DNA from: Roseomonas indoligenes
GTDB lineage: Bacteria; Pseudomonadota; Alphaproteobacteria; Acetobacterales; Acetobacteraceae
Direction of reading: 5' to 3'
Assembly: GCF_017813365.1 (NCBI RefSeq)
Contig: NZ_JAGIZA010000007.1
Coordinates: forward strand, 124,001 to 188,000
DNA: 64,000 nucleotides
Part shown: positions 29,241 through 38,317 of the stretch, piece after piece
How positions within the stretch are numbered: position 1 is the stretch's first letter
Layout: each line of letters starts with the position of its first letter
The notes under the pieces: generated by a model
The model's input: the letters and a program-made list of their open reading frames with translations, nothing else
Databases searched by the model: none
Told to the model about the DNA's origin: nothing
Position numbers and translations under genes: made by a program

Positions 29241-31340
29241 TTAGAGGCTTGCGGCGAGGGTGACGCGGAAGGCGCGGGGTTCCACGGGGTGGAAGTGGCG
29301 GTCGGCGATGCCCCCCGCCGGCTCTCCGGGCAGACGGGAGGGGTAGAAGTAGTCGATCCCGCTCGCCTTGGTGTCGAGGAGGTTGAGGGCGTCCAGCGAG
29401 GCGGTGAGGCCGCGGGCGAAGCGGTAGCCGAGGCGGGCGTTGACGAGGGCGGTGGGGCTGGAGCGGGCGCTGTTGTCCTCCACCAGCGGGCGGGGGCCGA
29501 AAAGGCGGAGGCGGGCGGTGCCGAACCATCCCAACTCCTCGCCGAGGGTGAGGCCGGCGGAGAGGACGAGGTCCGGGGCGCCGGGGATGCGGCGGCCCTC
29601 CGGTGCCCCTTCTGGCGCACGGTCCGTGAAGCGGGCGCGGGTGGCGGCGAGGTCGAGGTCCAGGTTCAGCCAGGGGCGGGGGCGCCAGTCGTTCGTCCAC
29701 TCCACGCCGGTGCGGCGGCTGGGGCGGCTGGGTTCCGTGGTGCCGGCGTCGCCCACGAAGAGAATCTCGGAGGCGAGGTCGAGGACGAAGAGGGCGAGGC
29801 GGCTCTCCAGGCCGGGGATGGCGCGGGTGGCCAGGCCGATCTCGGCGCCCCTGGCGCGGACGAGGAGGGGGACGCGCGGGAGGGGCGTGGCGCGGTCCGC
29901 GGGATCCACGGTGATGGTGGTGCCGCGCAGGTCGTTGCTGTGGAAGCCGCTGCCGGCGTTGAGGAAGAGTTCCGTTTGCCACCAGGGGCCGAGGACGAGG
30001 CCTGCCTTGGGGCTGGCGATCCAGGCGCCCGTGCCGCCGGAATTCTCCGGCGTGTCGGCCCGGACGGTGCCGCCGGCCCAGTCGGCGCGCAGGCCGCCCG
30101 TCAGGCGGAGCCAGGGGAGGGGGCGGATCGTGGTGTCGGTGAAGAGGCCGGCCGTTCCCTGTGTCACGCGGTCCGCGCGGGTGGTGGAGAGGATCTCGCG
30201 CGCGGTGGTGTGGAGGAGGCCGAGGCGGATGCTGTCCCCCCGCGCCTGCAGCCCGATGCGGGTCTCGGCGGGGCGGCCGAAGGCCTGCCAGGGAAGGCTG
30301 TGCGAGACCTCCCCGCCATAGGTCCAGCGGCGGTCGCGCTGAAGGAACCCGTCCCCGTTCTCCGGGTCGTCGAGGAGGAAGGTGAAGTTGTTGTAGAGGT
30401 CGAGGGTGGAGCGGATGCCGTAGGCGCTGGCGCGGGTGGTGCCGTAGGGGCCGGTGGTGGCCCAGCGGGCGGAGAGGCTGTGGCGCTCGGCCCTGCCGCC
30501 ATCGGTGGGGTCCAGCGTGCCGAAGCGGGAGATCAGCCCCTCGGACACGGCGCGGGCGGGGATCTGGTCCGTGGCGTGCCAGCGGCCGGAATAGGTCATG
30601 GCGGTGAGGGAGAAGCCCTCCCGCTCCGTGCCCTCGCTGTAGCGGAGCAGGGCGTTGCGGCGGCGCAGGGCGTCCGGGCGGTCCCAGGGACCGTCGTAGG
30701 CGGTGGCCTCGACCGCGGCGAGGAGGTTGCCGGCGCCGAGGTTGACGGAACCGGCCGCGAGGCCGCGCCAGTAGCCGAAGCTGCCGCCCGTGACCTGCGC
30801 GAAGGGGCGGAGGGTGTTCACCAGGCCGAGGCGGAGGGCGCCGGCGGTGGCGAAGTCGCCGTCATCGGCGAAGTAGGGGCCCTTGCGGACCTGCATTCCG
30901 TCCAGCAGCTCGGGGATGAGGAAGTTGGTGTCGGCGTAGCCCTGGCCGTGGGCGTGGGTCGGCATGTTCACGGGCATGCCGTCGAGGCTGATGGCGAGGT
31001 CGGTGCCGTGGTCCAGGTTGAAGCCGCGGAGGAAGTACTGGTTCGCCTTTCCCTCCCCGCTGTGCTGCGTGACGATCAGGCCGGGCGCTGCCTCCAGCAC
31101 CTCGCCCGTGCGGGCGACGGGGCGGGCGAGGAGGTGGGCGCGGGGGATCTCCAGCGCGCTGGCGGCGGGGGCGGGGGCGGTTTCCGTGACCTCCACGGGC
31201 GGCAGGATGACGGGCTGGGCGGTCGCGCCTCGGGATGCGAAAGGCCCCGCGAGAAGGGCAGCGAGAGGGATGGCAAGAGGGCGGAGGGCGCGGTGCCGCG
31301 GGGTGATGGGGCGGGGTGCCTGCCCCGGCGGTTCCTGCAT
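29241..31340 (-). CDS. TonB-dependent outer membrane receptor
   Basis: 699 residues. A signal peptide covers about residues 1-43 (basic start, LAIPLAALLAGPFA, cleavage near ATA-QP). A plug domain follows (GEVLEAAPGLIVTQHSGEGKANQYFLRGFNLDHGTDLAISLDGMPVN), then a barrel ending in aromatic FRVTLAASL. Substrate unknown; size suits siderophore, heme or metal receptors. I start at ATG 31340; longer frames upstream would translate a leader that forms strong RNA structure. A 13-bp inverted repeat places its 3' arm just 2 bp before the ATG, suggesting translational control. Confidence 0.88.
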   Translation of the reverse strand: MQEPPGQAPRPITPRHRALRPLAIPLAALLAGPFASRGATAQPVILPPVEVTETAPAPAASALEIPRAHLLARPVARTGEVLEAAPGLIVTQHSGEGKANQYFLRGFNLDHGTDLAISLDGMPVNMPTHAHGQGYADTNFLIPELLDGMQVRKGPYFADDGDFATAGALRLGLVNTLRPFAQVTGGSFGYWRGLAAGSVNLGAGNLLAAVEATAYDGPWDRPDALRRRNALLRYSEGTEREGFSLTAMTYSGRWHATDQIPARAVSEGLISRFGTLDPTDGGRAERHSLSARWATTGPYGTTRASAYGIRSTLDLYNNFTFLLDDPENGDGFLQRDRRWTYGGEVSHSLPWQAFGRPAETRIGLQARGDSIRLGLLHTTAREILSTTRADRVTQGTAGLFTDTTIRPLPWLRLTGGLRADWAGGTVRADTPENSGGTGAWIASPKAGLVLGPWWQTELFLNAGSGFHSNDLRGTTITVDPADRATPLPRVPLLVRARGAEIGLATRAIPGLESRLALFVLDLASEILFVGDAGTTEPSRPSRRTGVEWTNDWRPRPWLNLDLDLAATRARFTDRAPEGAPEGRRIPGAPDLVLSAGLTLGEELGWFGTARLRLFGPRPLVEDNSARSSPTALVNARLGYRFARGLTASLDALNLLDTKASGIDYFYPSRLPGEPAGGIADRHFHPVEPRAFRVTLAASL

Positions 31341-31674
31341 CGGGTCGTTCCGGCCTTTTTCCTGCGATGCGGCAATCTGCCGGGAAGGCGGGGCCGTGGC
31401 CATGGCCAGGAGCCGGTGGGAGGGCGGTTGCTGCGGGCATCCGGCAGGGACCAGACCCGGCCGGAACGACCTTGGCGCGGCCCGGGGCTGCCCGGTTCGT
31501 GACGCCGTTGCGGGCGCACCGGTGCCGGATGGGTGAATGGGGGCGTGACGGGTTTCCGCCGCGCCCCGCTTTCCCGGCACCCGGATGACGCTTTCGCAGG
31601 ACGGTCACGCCGCCGTCACGGGAACGCCCCGGCGCGGCGGGTAAGGCCGGGGCGTGCGGAACGATGAGGGCCCG
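31341..31674. promoter_or_regulatory. 334-bp divergent intergenic region with structured leader on the minus strand
   Basis: GGTCGTTCCGGCC (31343-31355) and GGCCGGAACGACC (31459-31471) are perfect reverse complements 103 nt apart; the arm at 31343 abuts the TonB-receptor start codon. Between them CTGCCGG and CCGGCAG can also pair. Further upstream, GGTGCCGG (31521-31528) pairs with CCGGCACC (31574-31581), with an inner GGGGCG/CGCCCC stem. Together this resembles a multi-helix regulatory leader for the receptor. On the plus strand the region also must hold the promoter of the phosphatase gene. I could not match it to a known riboswitch with confidence. Confidence 0.45.
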
Positions 31675-32484
31675 ATGCACCAGAGCGAGACGGCGCGGCG
31701 GTATCGCAGCGTGTTCCTCTCGGACGTGCACCTGGGCACGCGGGGATGCCGGGCGGATTTCCTGGCGGACTTCCTCCGCGGGCTGGAATGCGAGCGGCTC
31801 TACCTCGTCGGCGACATCGTGGACGGGTGGCGGCTGCGGAAGTCCTGGTTCTGGGACCCGCACCACGACGAGGTGATCCGGCTGGTTCTGCGCATGGCGC
31901 GGCACGGCACGGAGGTGGTCTACATCCCCGGCAACCACGACGAGGCCTTCCGCGACTGGCTGGGGCTGGAGATCGCCGGCGTGCGGCTGGCGGCCGAGGC
32001 GGAGCACGTGACGCCGGACGGGCGGCGGCTGCTGGTGATCCACGGCGATGCCTTCGACAGCGTGGTCCGCTACGCCAAGTTCATCGCGCTGATGGGCGAC
32101 TGGGCCTATGACGCGGCGCTGGAGATGAACCGGCTGTTCAACCTGGCGCGGCGGCGCTTCGGCTATCCCTACTGGTCGCTCTCCATGTGGCTGAAGCGGC
32201 AGGTGAAGGGGGCGGTGAAGGCGATCGACCGCTTCGAGGAGGCCCTGGCGCACGAGGCGCGGCGCCGCGGCTTCGACGGCGTGGTCTGCGGCCACATCCA
32301 CCACGCCGAGATGCGCGACATCGGCGGCGTGACCTACATGAATGACGGCGACTGGGTGGAGAGCTGCACCGCGCTGGTGGAGCACGCCGACGGGCGCTTC
32401 GAGCTGGTGGACTGGGCGGCGGAGCGGCGCCTCTCCTTCTTCCGGGAGCGGCGCGGGCCGGCGCAGGAGAAGGTGGCGGGGTAG
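31675..32484 (+). CDS. LpxH-like metallophosphoesterase (UDP-2,3-diacylglucosamine diphosphatase type)
   Basis: 269 residues of the calcineurin-like superfamily. Metal-binding blocks are in order SDVHLG, GDIVDGW, GNHDE, HGDAFD and GHIHHAEM. The overall pattern, with VYIPGNHDE and the helical YWSLSMWLKRQVK insert, is that of lipid A UDP-diacylglucosamine pyrophosphatase-like enzymes widespread in alphaproteobacteria; whether this copy acts in lipid A synthesis is inferred only. ATG 31675 is preferred; a GTG 21 bp upstream is possible. Divergent from the TonB receptor. Confidence 0.85.
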   Translation: MHQSETARRYRSVFLSDVHLGTRGCRADFLADFLRGLECERLYLVGDIVDGWRLRKSWFWDPHHDEVIRLVLRMARHGTEVVYIPGNHDEAFRDWLGLEIAGVRLAAEAEHVTPDGRRLLVIHGDAFDSVVRYAKFIALMGDWAYDAALEMNRLFNLARRRFGYPYWSLSMWLKRQVKGAVKAIDRFEEALAHEARRRGFDGVVCGHIHHAEMRDIGGVTYMNDGDWVESCTALVEHADGRFELVDWAAERRLSFFRERRGPAQEKVAG

Positions 32485-32506
32485 GACGGCCCGCCGCCGC
32501 CCGCCC

Positions 32507-33307
32507 TCAGGGAACGGTGTAGTCGGAGCAGTCGGGCAGCGGCGCCTCGGGGCGGTAGGCGCCCGCCGCGGCATCGAAGCGGAACCGCCGGGTGAAGCTG
32601 CAGCGCGCGTCGCGCTGCCGCACGAGGTCGCCCCGCCCCAGCGGCCTCATCGTCGTGGAGTCGCCGGAGCGGGAGACGCCGCGCGGGAAGGCCCAGGCCT
32701 CCGTCCTGTAGGTCAGGGCCGGGCGTTCGGCCGCGGCACCGGGCGCCAGCGCGATTCGGCCGGAGAAGCCGTACTCGTCGTGGCACGCGCCCCGGCGCCT
32801 GCGCATGTCGCTCTCGCTGAAGCAGGCCCGGATCATCAGGGATGCCCCCAGCGGCGCGGTGAGCACGGGCTCGGTCCCGGCCGTCCCGTTCGCGGAGAGG
32901 TGGAACAGGCGCAGCTCCGTCGCGCTTCCCCCGCCGCCGGAATAGGAGGTGCCCGTCCGCACCTCGACCCCGGCCAGGAAGCCGCCATCCTTCAGCGGGA
33001 GGAGCGCGGGCCAGACGCCGAAGGTCTCCTCGGAGGACGAGTCCTCGGCCGGTGGGGGCGGTGCCGTCCGGGCCGCGTTGCCGGCGCGAACCAAGGGCCG
33101 GACCGCGCCGCCCTCGTCGGGTTCGGTCAGGAGGACGCACCAGCGCCTGTCGGCGGTGCAGGCCTGGGTGGGGGCGGCGCCGTTCGGGGCGGGGGGCGAG
33201 ACGAGGGGGATGAGGCGGTCGCCGGCCCCGTTCCCGGCTTCCGGCGTGGCCGCCCCCCCGGCGACGGCATGGGTCGTCAGCAGGGCGAGGAGGAGAAGGC
33301 GGCGCAT
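32507..33307 (-). CDS. Exported protein of unknown function
   Basis: 266 residues with a short signal peptide (MRRLLLLALLTTHAVAGGAA). The mature protein has four or more cysteines (QACTADRRWC, RACFSES, RGACHDEYGF, RCSFTRR, PDCSDY), suggesting disulphides and a periplasmic location. I recognise no domain. It converges on the phosphatase gene with a 22-bp gap and follows the LysR gene after 65 bp on the same strand, so it might be co-transcribed with that regulator. Confidence 0.6.
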   Translation of the reverse strand: MRRLLLLALLTTHAVAGGAATPEAGNGAGDRLIPLVSPPAPNGAAPTQACTADRRWCVLLTEPDEGGAVRPLVRAGNAARTAPPPPAEDSSSEETFGVWPALLPLKDGGFLAGVEVRTGTSYSGGGGSATELRLFHLSANGTAGTEPVLTAPLGASLMIRACFSESDMRRRRGACHDEYGFSGRIALAPGAAAERPALTYRTEAWAFPRGVSRSGDSTTMRPLGRGDLVRQRDARCSFTRRFRFDAAAGAYRPEAPLPDCSDYTVP

Positions 33308-33372
33308 GGGCGGCTCCTGGTCATGCCGCCGCCTTACCGGCCACGCGGCACGCCGATCAACCGCGCCACCCC

Positions 33373-34332
33373 TCAGGAGGGGCGGAGCGGCGGGGCCATG
33401 CCCTTCGGCTCGTGCTGCGTGAGCGCCTGAATGAGCTGGGCGCGAAGCCACATCTCGCCGGGATCGTGGTCCACGGCGCCGCGCCAGGCCATGTAGGTGA
33501 CGGATTCCGGGCAGGGGAAGGGCGGCGGGTCGGCCGCCAGCCGGCGCTTGTCGTCCAGGATCGAGAGGGCGTCGAAGACCGCCTCGCTGACGAGGCAGAG
33601 CAGGTTCGTGCCGAGCAGGGCGCGGGGAATGAGGGCGTAGTCCGGCAGGCCCAGCACCACCTCGCGCTGGCGGCCCATGCCCGCCAGGATCTCGTCCGCG
33701 ATGCCGGTGAGGTCGCCGCGCGGCGTGACCAGCAGGTGCGGGCGGGCGCAGTAGGTGTCGAGGTCCACCGGGCCGGGAGAGGCGGAGTCGCGCAGCACCA
33801 CCCAGCCGGTGCGGCGGATGACGCGCTGCTTCGAGCTGGCGGGCAGTTCCTCCACATGGCCGATGAAGAGGCTGATCTCGCGGGTGGCGAACATCTCGGG
33901 AATGGTGCGGTAGCTGGCGGCGCGGCTGATGAGGCGGCAGTGCGGGGCGGCCTCCCGGATGGCGGGCAGGGCGGGCATCACGGCCATGGCCACGTCCTCG
34001 GCCATGCCGATGCGGAAGGTGCGGGCGTCCGTCGCGGGATTGAAGGGGATGGATTCGCCGAGTGCGCCGGCCACGCCCTGCATCAGGGGGCCGAGCTGCT
34101 CCATCAGCGCCTCCGCCTTCGGAGTGGGTTCCAGGGTGCGGCCCTGGCGGACGAAGAGGTCGTCCTTGAAGGAGGCGCGGAGGCGGGCGAGGGCGGCGGA
34201 GGTGGCGGGCTGGGAGAGGAACAGGGCCTCCCCCGTGCGGGTGACGCTGCGGGTCTTCATCAGCGTCCAGAAGACCGGCAGGAGGTTCAGGTCGAACTTG
34301 CGGAGACCGGTTTCGATGCTGCGCTGCGACAT
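33373..34332 (-). CDS. LysR-family transcriptional regulator
   Basis: 319 residues. N-terminal winged helix-turn-helix: LRKFDLNLLPVFWTLMKTRSVTRTGEALFLSQPATSAALARLRASFKDDLFVRQGRTLEPTPKA, the NodD/SyrM-like subgroup by pattern (FDLNLL start, LFVRQGR). The effector-binding domain follows. Divergent from a small exported protein gene; the shared upstream region holds a near-palindrome at 34366-34394 that could be its operator. Effector unknown. Confidence 0.9.
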   Translation of the reverse strand: MSQRSIETGLRKFDLNLLPVFWTLMKTRSVTRTGEALFLSQPATSAALARLRASFKDDLFVRQGRTLEPTPKAEALMEQLGPLMQGVAGALGESIPFNPATDARTFRIGMAEDVAMAVMPALPAIREAAPHCRLISRAASYRTIPEMFATREISLFIGHVEELPASSKQRVIRRTGWVVLRDSASPGPVDLDTYCARPHLLVTPRGDLTGIADEILAGMGRQREVVLGLPDYALIPRALLGTNLLCLVSEAVFDALSILDDKRRLAADPPPFPCPESVTYMAWRGAVDHDPGEMWLRAQLIQALTQHEPKGMAPPLRPS

Positions 34333-34365
34333 GGGGCGACTCTGGCTGGGCGGGTGTCAAGGCGT

Positions 34366-34394
34366 ATAGCATCCATGGGGTGAATGGTAGCTAT
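34366..34394. promoter_or_regulatory. Candidate LysR operator
   Basis: ATAGCATCCAT (34366-34376), 7 bp, ATGGTAGCTAT (34384-34394). The arms are complementary at 9 of 11 positions. It lies 34 bp upstream of the LysR start and about 95 bp upstream of the divergent small gene, the usual place for an autoregulatory LysR site. Confidence 0.4.
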
Positions 34395-34488
34395 TCGTCA
34401 AACCGGGCTGGAGAGGCCGGGGCGCCGGAACATAAGGCTGCCATCGGACGGCAATAAACGCCGCCGGCATTCACACGGAATATGTATC

Positions 34489-34740
34489 ATGTTCGCTTTC
34501 AAGACGTTCCGGGCCCTCGGCCTCGCTGCCGTGCTGGCCGGGGCCGGGCTGGCCCATGGGGCGATGGCCGCCGAGGGCTCCTCCCCCAAGGAGGGTGCCT
34601 CCGCCTATGGCGCCTATGATTCCGCCGAGCGGGGCCTGCTGGGGCCGCGCCACCCGGTGACGACGCGTGATGCGGGGAGGGCCGCGCTGAACCTGCTGGA
34701 GGCGAGCGGCGCGACGGGCGGCGCCGGCCAGCACCAGTAA
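34489..34740 (+). CDS. Small exported protein, 83 residues
   Basis: Signal peptide at residues 1-27 (FKTFRALGLAAVLAGAGLAHGAMA). The mature part is about 55 residues, rich in Gly, Ala and Ser with YGAYDSAERGLLGPRHPVTTRDAGRAALNLLEASG; no cysteines. No family recognised. Divergent from the LysR gene and followed by a stem-loop terminator, so it looks like a single-gene transcript, perhaps a target of that regulator. Confidence 0.6.
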   Translation: MFAFKTFRALGLAAVLAGAGLAHGAMAAEGSSPKEGASAYGAYDSAERGLLGPRHPVTTRDAGRAALNLLEASGATGGAGQHQ

Positions 34741-34770
34741 GGCTTCCGCCCCGGGGCGGGATGAATCGAA

Positions 34771-34798
34771 GGGGGCTGCCGGGATGCCGGCGGCCCTC
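34771..34798 (+). terminator. Terminator-like hairpin after the small exported protein gene
   Basis: GGGGGCTGCCGG (34771-34782), loop GATG, CCGGCGGCCCTC (34787-34798): 12 pairs including two G-T, followed by TGTTCC. It also lies just past the convergent Na/Pi symporter stop. Confidence 0.5.
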
Positions 34799-34805
34799 TG
34801 TTCCG

Positions 34806-36458
34806 TCAGGCGGCGGGGACGGAGCGGAGGCGGCTGACGCGGAGCAGGCCCTCGCGCTCCAGCAGCGGGTGGGCGATGGCGGCGAGGTGGCCGGCGATGC
34901 CCTTGAGGTCGCGGGTGACGTCCAGGGCAAGGCGGGCGGTGGCCGCGGAGGCATCGTCCGCGCAATGGCCGAGGCGGCTGGCGGCCTCCCGCTCGGCCTC
35001 GCGCCAGGCCTCCTTGTCCAGCACGAGCTGCCGGGCGGCGGCAGGATCCCCGCCCATGAAGACCGCGATGGCCAGGCGGAGCTGGGCGATGGCGCGGCCG
35101 TGCAGCGCCGCGAGCTCCCCGGCCAGGGCGGGCGGCAGGGCGGTGCCGCGGCGGGCGGCCCGGGTGGCGTGGCGGGCCAGGCCGCGCTCCACCATGTCGC
35201 CCACATGCTCCAGGATGATGGCGGCGCTGTGGATCTCCTCCAGCCGGGTGGCCTCGGCGGCGGTGAGGGATTCGCGCGGGAGGTTGGCGAGGTAGGCGTG
35301 GACGGCACGGTGGAGGCCGTCCACCACGTCGTCGCGGCGGGCGGTGGCGCGGGCGCGGTCCACGTCGCCGCGGCGGAGGGCGGCGGCGGCATCGCGCAGC
35401 ATCGCCTCCACCTCGTCCGCGATGCGGAGCACCTCGCGCGAGGCGTTGGCGAGGGCGACGGCAGGGGTGGAGACGGCGTCCGGGTCCAGGTAGCGGGGGG
35501 CGGCGGCGTCCGCGGCGGCGGGTGGCGCCGGCAGCAGGCGGGTGAGCAGGCGGGCGAAGGGCCCGAGAAGCGGCAGGGTGACGATCGCGAGGACCAGGTT
35601 GAAGCCGAGATGGGCATTGGCGACCAGCCGGGCAGGGGCCGGGTCCAGCGCGCCCAGGGCTTCGGTGAGGGGCGCGAGCAGGGCGAGGGCGAGGAGGGCG
35701 CCGGCCAGGCGGTTCACGAGGTTGCCGAGCGGCATCCGGAGGCGCGAGAGGTCCTGCGCGCCGTTCCGGGCGGCGAGGACGGGGGTGACGGCGCTGCCGA
35801 GATTGGCGCCCACCACCATGGCGACCGCGGCCTGGGGACCGAGCACCCCGGCGCCGGCGAGCGAGCCGACGAGCAGGACCGCCGCGACGGAGGAGTGCAT
35901 GGCCCAGGCAAGCATCGCGGCGGCGACGAGGTTCAGCACGGGATAGCCGGCGAGGAGGTGCAGCGCCTCCCGGAAGACGGGGGAGGTCTGGAGGGGGGCC
36001 ATGCTGTCCAGCATCAGGTGCAGCGCGGCGAGCATGAGGCCGAGGCCGAAGACGGCGCGCCCGGCCTCACGCTGGCGGGTGCCGGGGCGGCGATAGGCGG
36101 CCCAGCCCAGGAGGAGGAGGGCGGGGAAGACCGCCCGCACGTCGAAGGAGAGAAGCTGGACGATGAGGGCGGTGCCGACATTGGCGCCGAGCATCGCGGC
36201 CAGCGCCGGTTCCAGCCCGAGCGTGCCCGTGGCCGCCAGCCCGCCCACCATGAGGGCGGCGGCGGTGCTGCTCTGCAGGGCCGCGGTGACGCCGAGCCCG
36301 GCGAGGAAAGCGCGGAGGCGGGAGCCGAGGGCGACGCGGACCGCGCGGCGGAGATTCGGCCCGAAGGCGCGCTGCACGCCCCGCTGGACGAGGTGCAGGC
36401 CGAAGAGGAGGAGCGCGGCCTCCCCGGCCAGTTCGATCAGCAGGCGCAGTGCGTCCAA
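34806..36458 (-). CDS. Na+/phosphate cotransporter family protein with PhoU-like domain
   Basis: 550 residues. The first ~320 form two PNaS repeats, each with the QSS-type signature: GLGVTAALQSSTAAALMVGGLAATGTLGLEPALAAMLGANVGTALI and later AMHSSVAAVLLVGSLAGAGVLGPQAAVAMVVGANLGSAVTP. The C-terminal ~200 residues are an all-helical PhoU-like domain (EVLRIADEVEAMLRDA, HSAAIILEHVGDMVERGLA). This is the NptA/YjbB layout, importing or exporting phosphate with sodium. Start ATT/ATG region: the conserved MDALRLLIELAGEAALLLFGLHL start is used here and reads as TTG. Divergent from the TreS-like gene. Confidence 0.88.
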   Translation of the reverse strand: MDALRLLIELAGEAALLLFGLHLVQRGVQRAFGPNLRRAVRVALGSRLRAFLAGLGVTAALQSSTAAALMVGGLAATGTLGLEPALAAMLGANVGTALIVQLLSFDVRAVFPALLLLGWAAYRRPGTRQREAGRAVFGLGLMLAALHLMLDSMAPLQTSPVFREALHLLAGYPVLNLVAAAMLAWAMHSSVAAVLLVGSLAGAGVLGPQAAVAMVVGANLGSAVTPVLAARNGAQDLSRLRMPLGNLVNRLAGALLALALLAPLTEALGALDPAPARLVANAHLGFNLVLAIVTLPLLGPFARLLTRLLPAPPAAADAAAPRYLDPDAVSTPAVALANASREVLRIADEVEAMLRDAAAALRRGDVDRARATARRDDVVDGLHRAVHAYLANLPRESLTAAEATRLEEIHSAAIILEHVGDMVERGLARHATRAARRGTALPPALAGELAALHGRAIAQLRLAIAVFMGGDPAAARQLVLDKEAWREAEREAASRLGHCADDASAATARLALDVTRDLKGIAGHLAAIAHPLLEREGLLRVSRLRSVPAA

Positions 36459-36644
36459 TGCGGGTACCCCGGCGAGCAGGCCCTCATATAGGTACCATCC
36501 TAGGAAGGATGCACGTTTTTATGTGGAACCTTCCTCATGCCTCCGCGGCCGGTGAGGGGGCCTTCCCGCTTCCCGGGACGGAACGCGCGCGGAAACCACG
36601 GAGCGGAGAGGCGGTTTCCGACCCTGGCAGGCAGGGCGGCGCGG

Positions 36645-38309
36645 ATGATCAGTGACCTCTGGTACAAGAACGCGGTGGTCTACTGCCTCTCTGTCGAGAG
36701 TTACATGGACGCCAATGGCGACGGCGTCGGCGACTTCGAGGGGCTCACGCGGCGGCTGGACTACATCCAGGGCCTGGGCGCCACCTGCATCTGGCTCATG
36801 CCGTTCCAGCCTTCCCCGCAGAAAGACAATGGCTACGACATCTCGGACTACTACGGCGTCGATCCGCGCTACGGCACGCTCGGCGACTTCGTGGAGTTCA
36901 CCCATGGCTGCCATCAGCGCGGGATGCGGGTGATCATCGACCTCGTCGTCAACCACACCTCGGACCAGCACCCGTGGTTCCAGGAGGCGCGGCGCGATCC
37001 GCACTCCAAGTACCGGGACTGGTACGTGTGGTCGGACAAGCGGCCGGCGAATGCGGAGGAGGGGATCGTCTTTCCCGGCGTGCAGAAGACGACCTGGACG
37101 CGCGACGCGGAGGCGAAGCTCTACTACTTCCATCGCTTCTACGAGTTCCAGCCGGACCTCAACACCGAGAACCCCCATGTGCAGGCCGAGATCCTGAAGA
37201 TCATGGGCTTCTGGCTGCAGCTCGGCGTCTCCGGCTTCCGCATGGATGCGGTGCCCTTCGTGATCGCGAAGAAGGGCGCGGATGTCGTGAAGCCCGTGGA
37301 GCGCTACGACATGCTGCGCGACCTGCGGGAGTTCCTGCAGTGGCGCAAGGGCGACGCCATCATCCTCGCCGAAGCCAACGTGCTGCCGAAGACCGACATG
37401 GAGTACTTCGGGGATGACGGCGACCGCATGCAGATGATGTTCAACTTCCAAGTCAACCAGAACCTGTTCTACGCCCTGGCCGCGGGGGATTCCCGCCCGC
37501 TGGCCAAGGCGCTGGAGGCCACGCGCGGGCGCCCGGCCAGCGCGCAATGGGGCCTGTTCCTGCGTAACCATGATGAGCTGGACCTCGGGCGGCTGACGGA
37601 GCGGCAGCGCCAGGCCGTGTTCGCCGCCTTCGGGCCGGACAAGTCCATGCAGCTCTACGACCGCGGCATCCGCCGCCGCCTCGCGCCGATGCTGCACGGG
37701 GACCGGCGCCGCTACGAGCTGGCGACGAGCCTGATGCTCACCCTGCCCGGCACGCCGGTGATCCGCTACGGCGACGAGATCGGCATGGGGGACGACCTTT
37801 CGTTGCCGGAGCGGGAATGCGCGCGCACGCCGATGCAGTGGTCCACCGAGCCGCATGGCGGCTTCACCAAGCACGACGAGCCGCCCAACCCCGTCATCTC
37901 CGGCGGGCCCTACGGCTACGAGCACGTGAACGTCGCGGCCCAGCGCCGCGATCCCTCCTCCCTCCTCAACTGGACGGAGCGCGTGATCCGGATGCGCAAG
38001 GAGATCCCGGAGATCGGGTGGGGCGACTTCGAGGTGGTGCCCACGGGCCGGGACGACATCCTGGCCATCCGCTACGACTGGCGCGGCAACTCCGTGCTGG
38101 CGGTGCACAACCTGAGCGCGGAGCCGCAGGAGATCGAGGTCGATCCCGGCGCCTCAGGGTCGCATGACAGCCTGCTGATCAACCTCCTCTCGGAGGATCA
38201 CAGCCAGCCGGCGGACGGGAAGCACCACCGCATCCTGATGGAGCCCTACGGCTACCGCTGGTTCCGCGTGGGCGGGCTGGACTACCTGCTCCGCCGCACG
38301 GAGATCTAG
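36645..38309 (+). CDS. GH13 alpha-amylase family protein, trehalose synthase (TreS)-like
   Basis: 554 residues. It opens DLWYKNAVVYCLSVESYMDANGDGVGDFEGL, with NGYDISDYYGVDPRYGTLGDF and LVVNHTSDQHPWF, patterns typical of TreS and related alpha-glucosidases. The catalytic triad is visible: nucleophile Asp in GFRMDAVPF (about 200), acid/base Glu in IILAEANV (about 241), and Asp in RNHDELDL (about 308). There is no fused maltokinase domain. TreS interconverts maltose and trehalose; an alpha-glucosidase role is the alternative. Converges on trpA with only 8 bp between stops. Confidence 0.85.
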   Translation: MISDLWYKNAVVYCLSVESYMDANGDGVGDFEGLTRRLDYIQGLGATCIWLMPFQPSPQKDNGYDISDYYGVDPRYGTLGDFVEFTHGCHQRGMRVIIDLVVNHTSDQHPWFQEARRDPHSKYRDWYVWSDKRPANAEEGIVFPGVQKTTWTRDAEAKLYYFHRFYEFQPDLNTENPHVQAEILKIMGFWLQLGVSGFRMDAVPFVIAKKGADVVKPVERYDMLRDLREFLQWRKGDAIILAEANVLPKTDMEYFGDDGDRMQMMFNFQVNQNLFYALAAGDSRPLAKALEATRGRPASAQWGLFLRNHDELDLGRLTERQRQAVFAAFGPDKSMQLYDRGIRRRLAPMLHGDRRRYELATSLMLTLPGTPVIRYGDEIGMGDDLSLPERECARTPMQWSTEPHGGFTKHDEPPNPVISGGPYGYEHVNVAAQRRDPSSLLNWTERVIRMRKEIPEIGWGDFEVVPTGRDDILAIRYDWRGNSVLAVHNLSAEPQEIEVDPGASGSHDSLLINLLSEDHSQPADGKHHRILMEPYGYRWFRVGGLDYLLRRTEI

Positions 38310-38317
38310 GGCGGCGG

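Noticed and set aside
31341-31640. Cobalamin riboswitch upstream of the TonB receptor
   Set aside because: Some fragments are suggestive (GGTGCC, CGGCGGAAACCCG, CCCGCAAC), but the AGCCAGGAGACC-like B12 box and the expected order of core elements are not recognisable, so I report only a structured leader.
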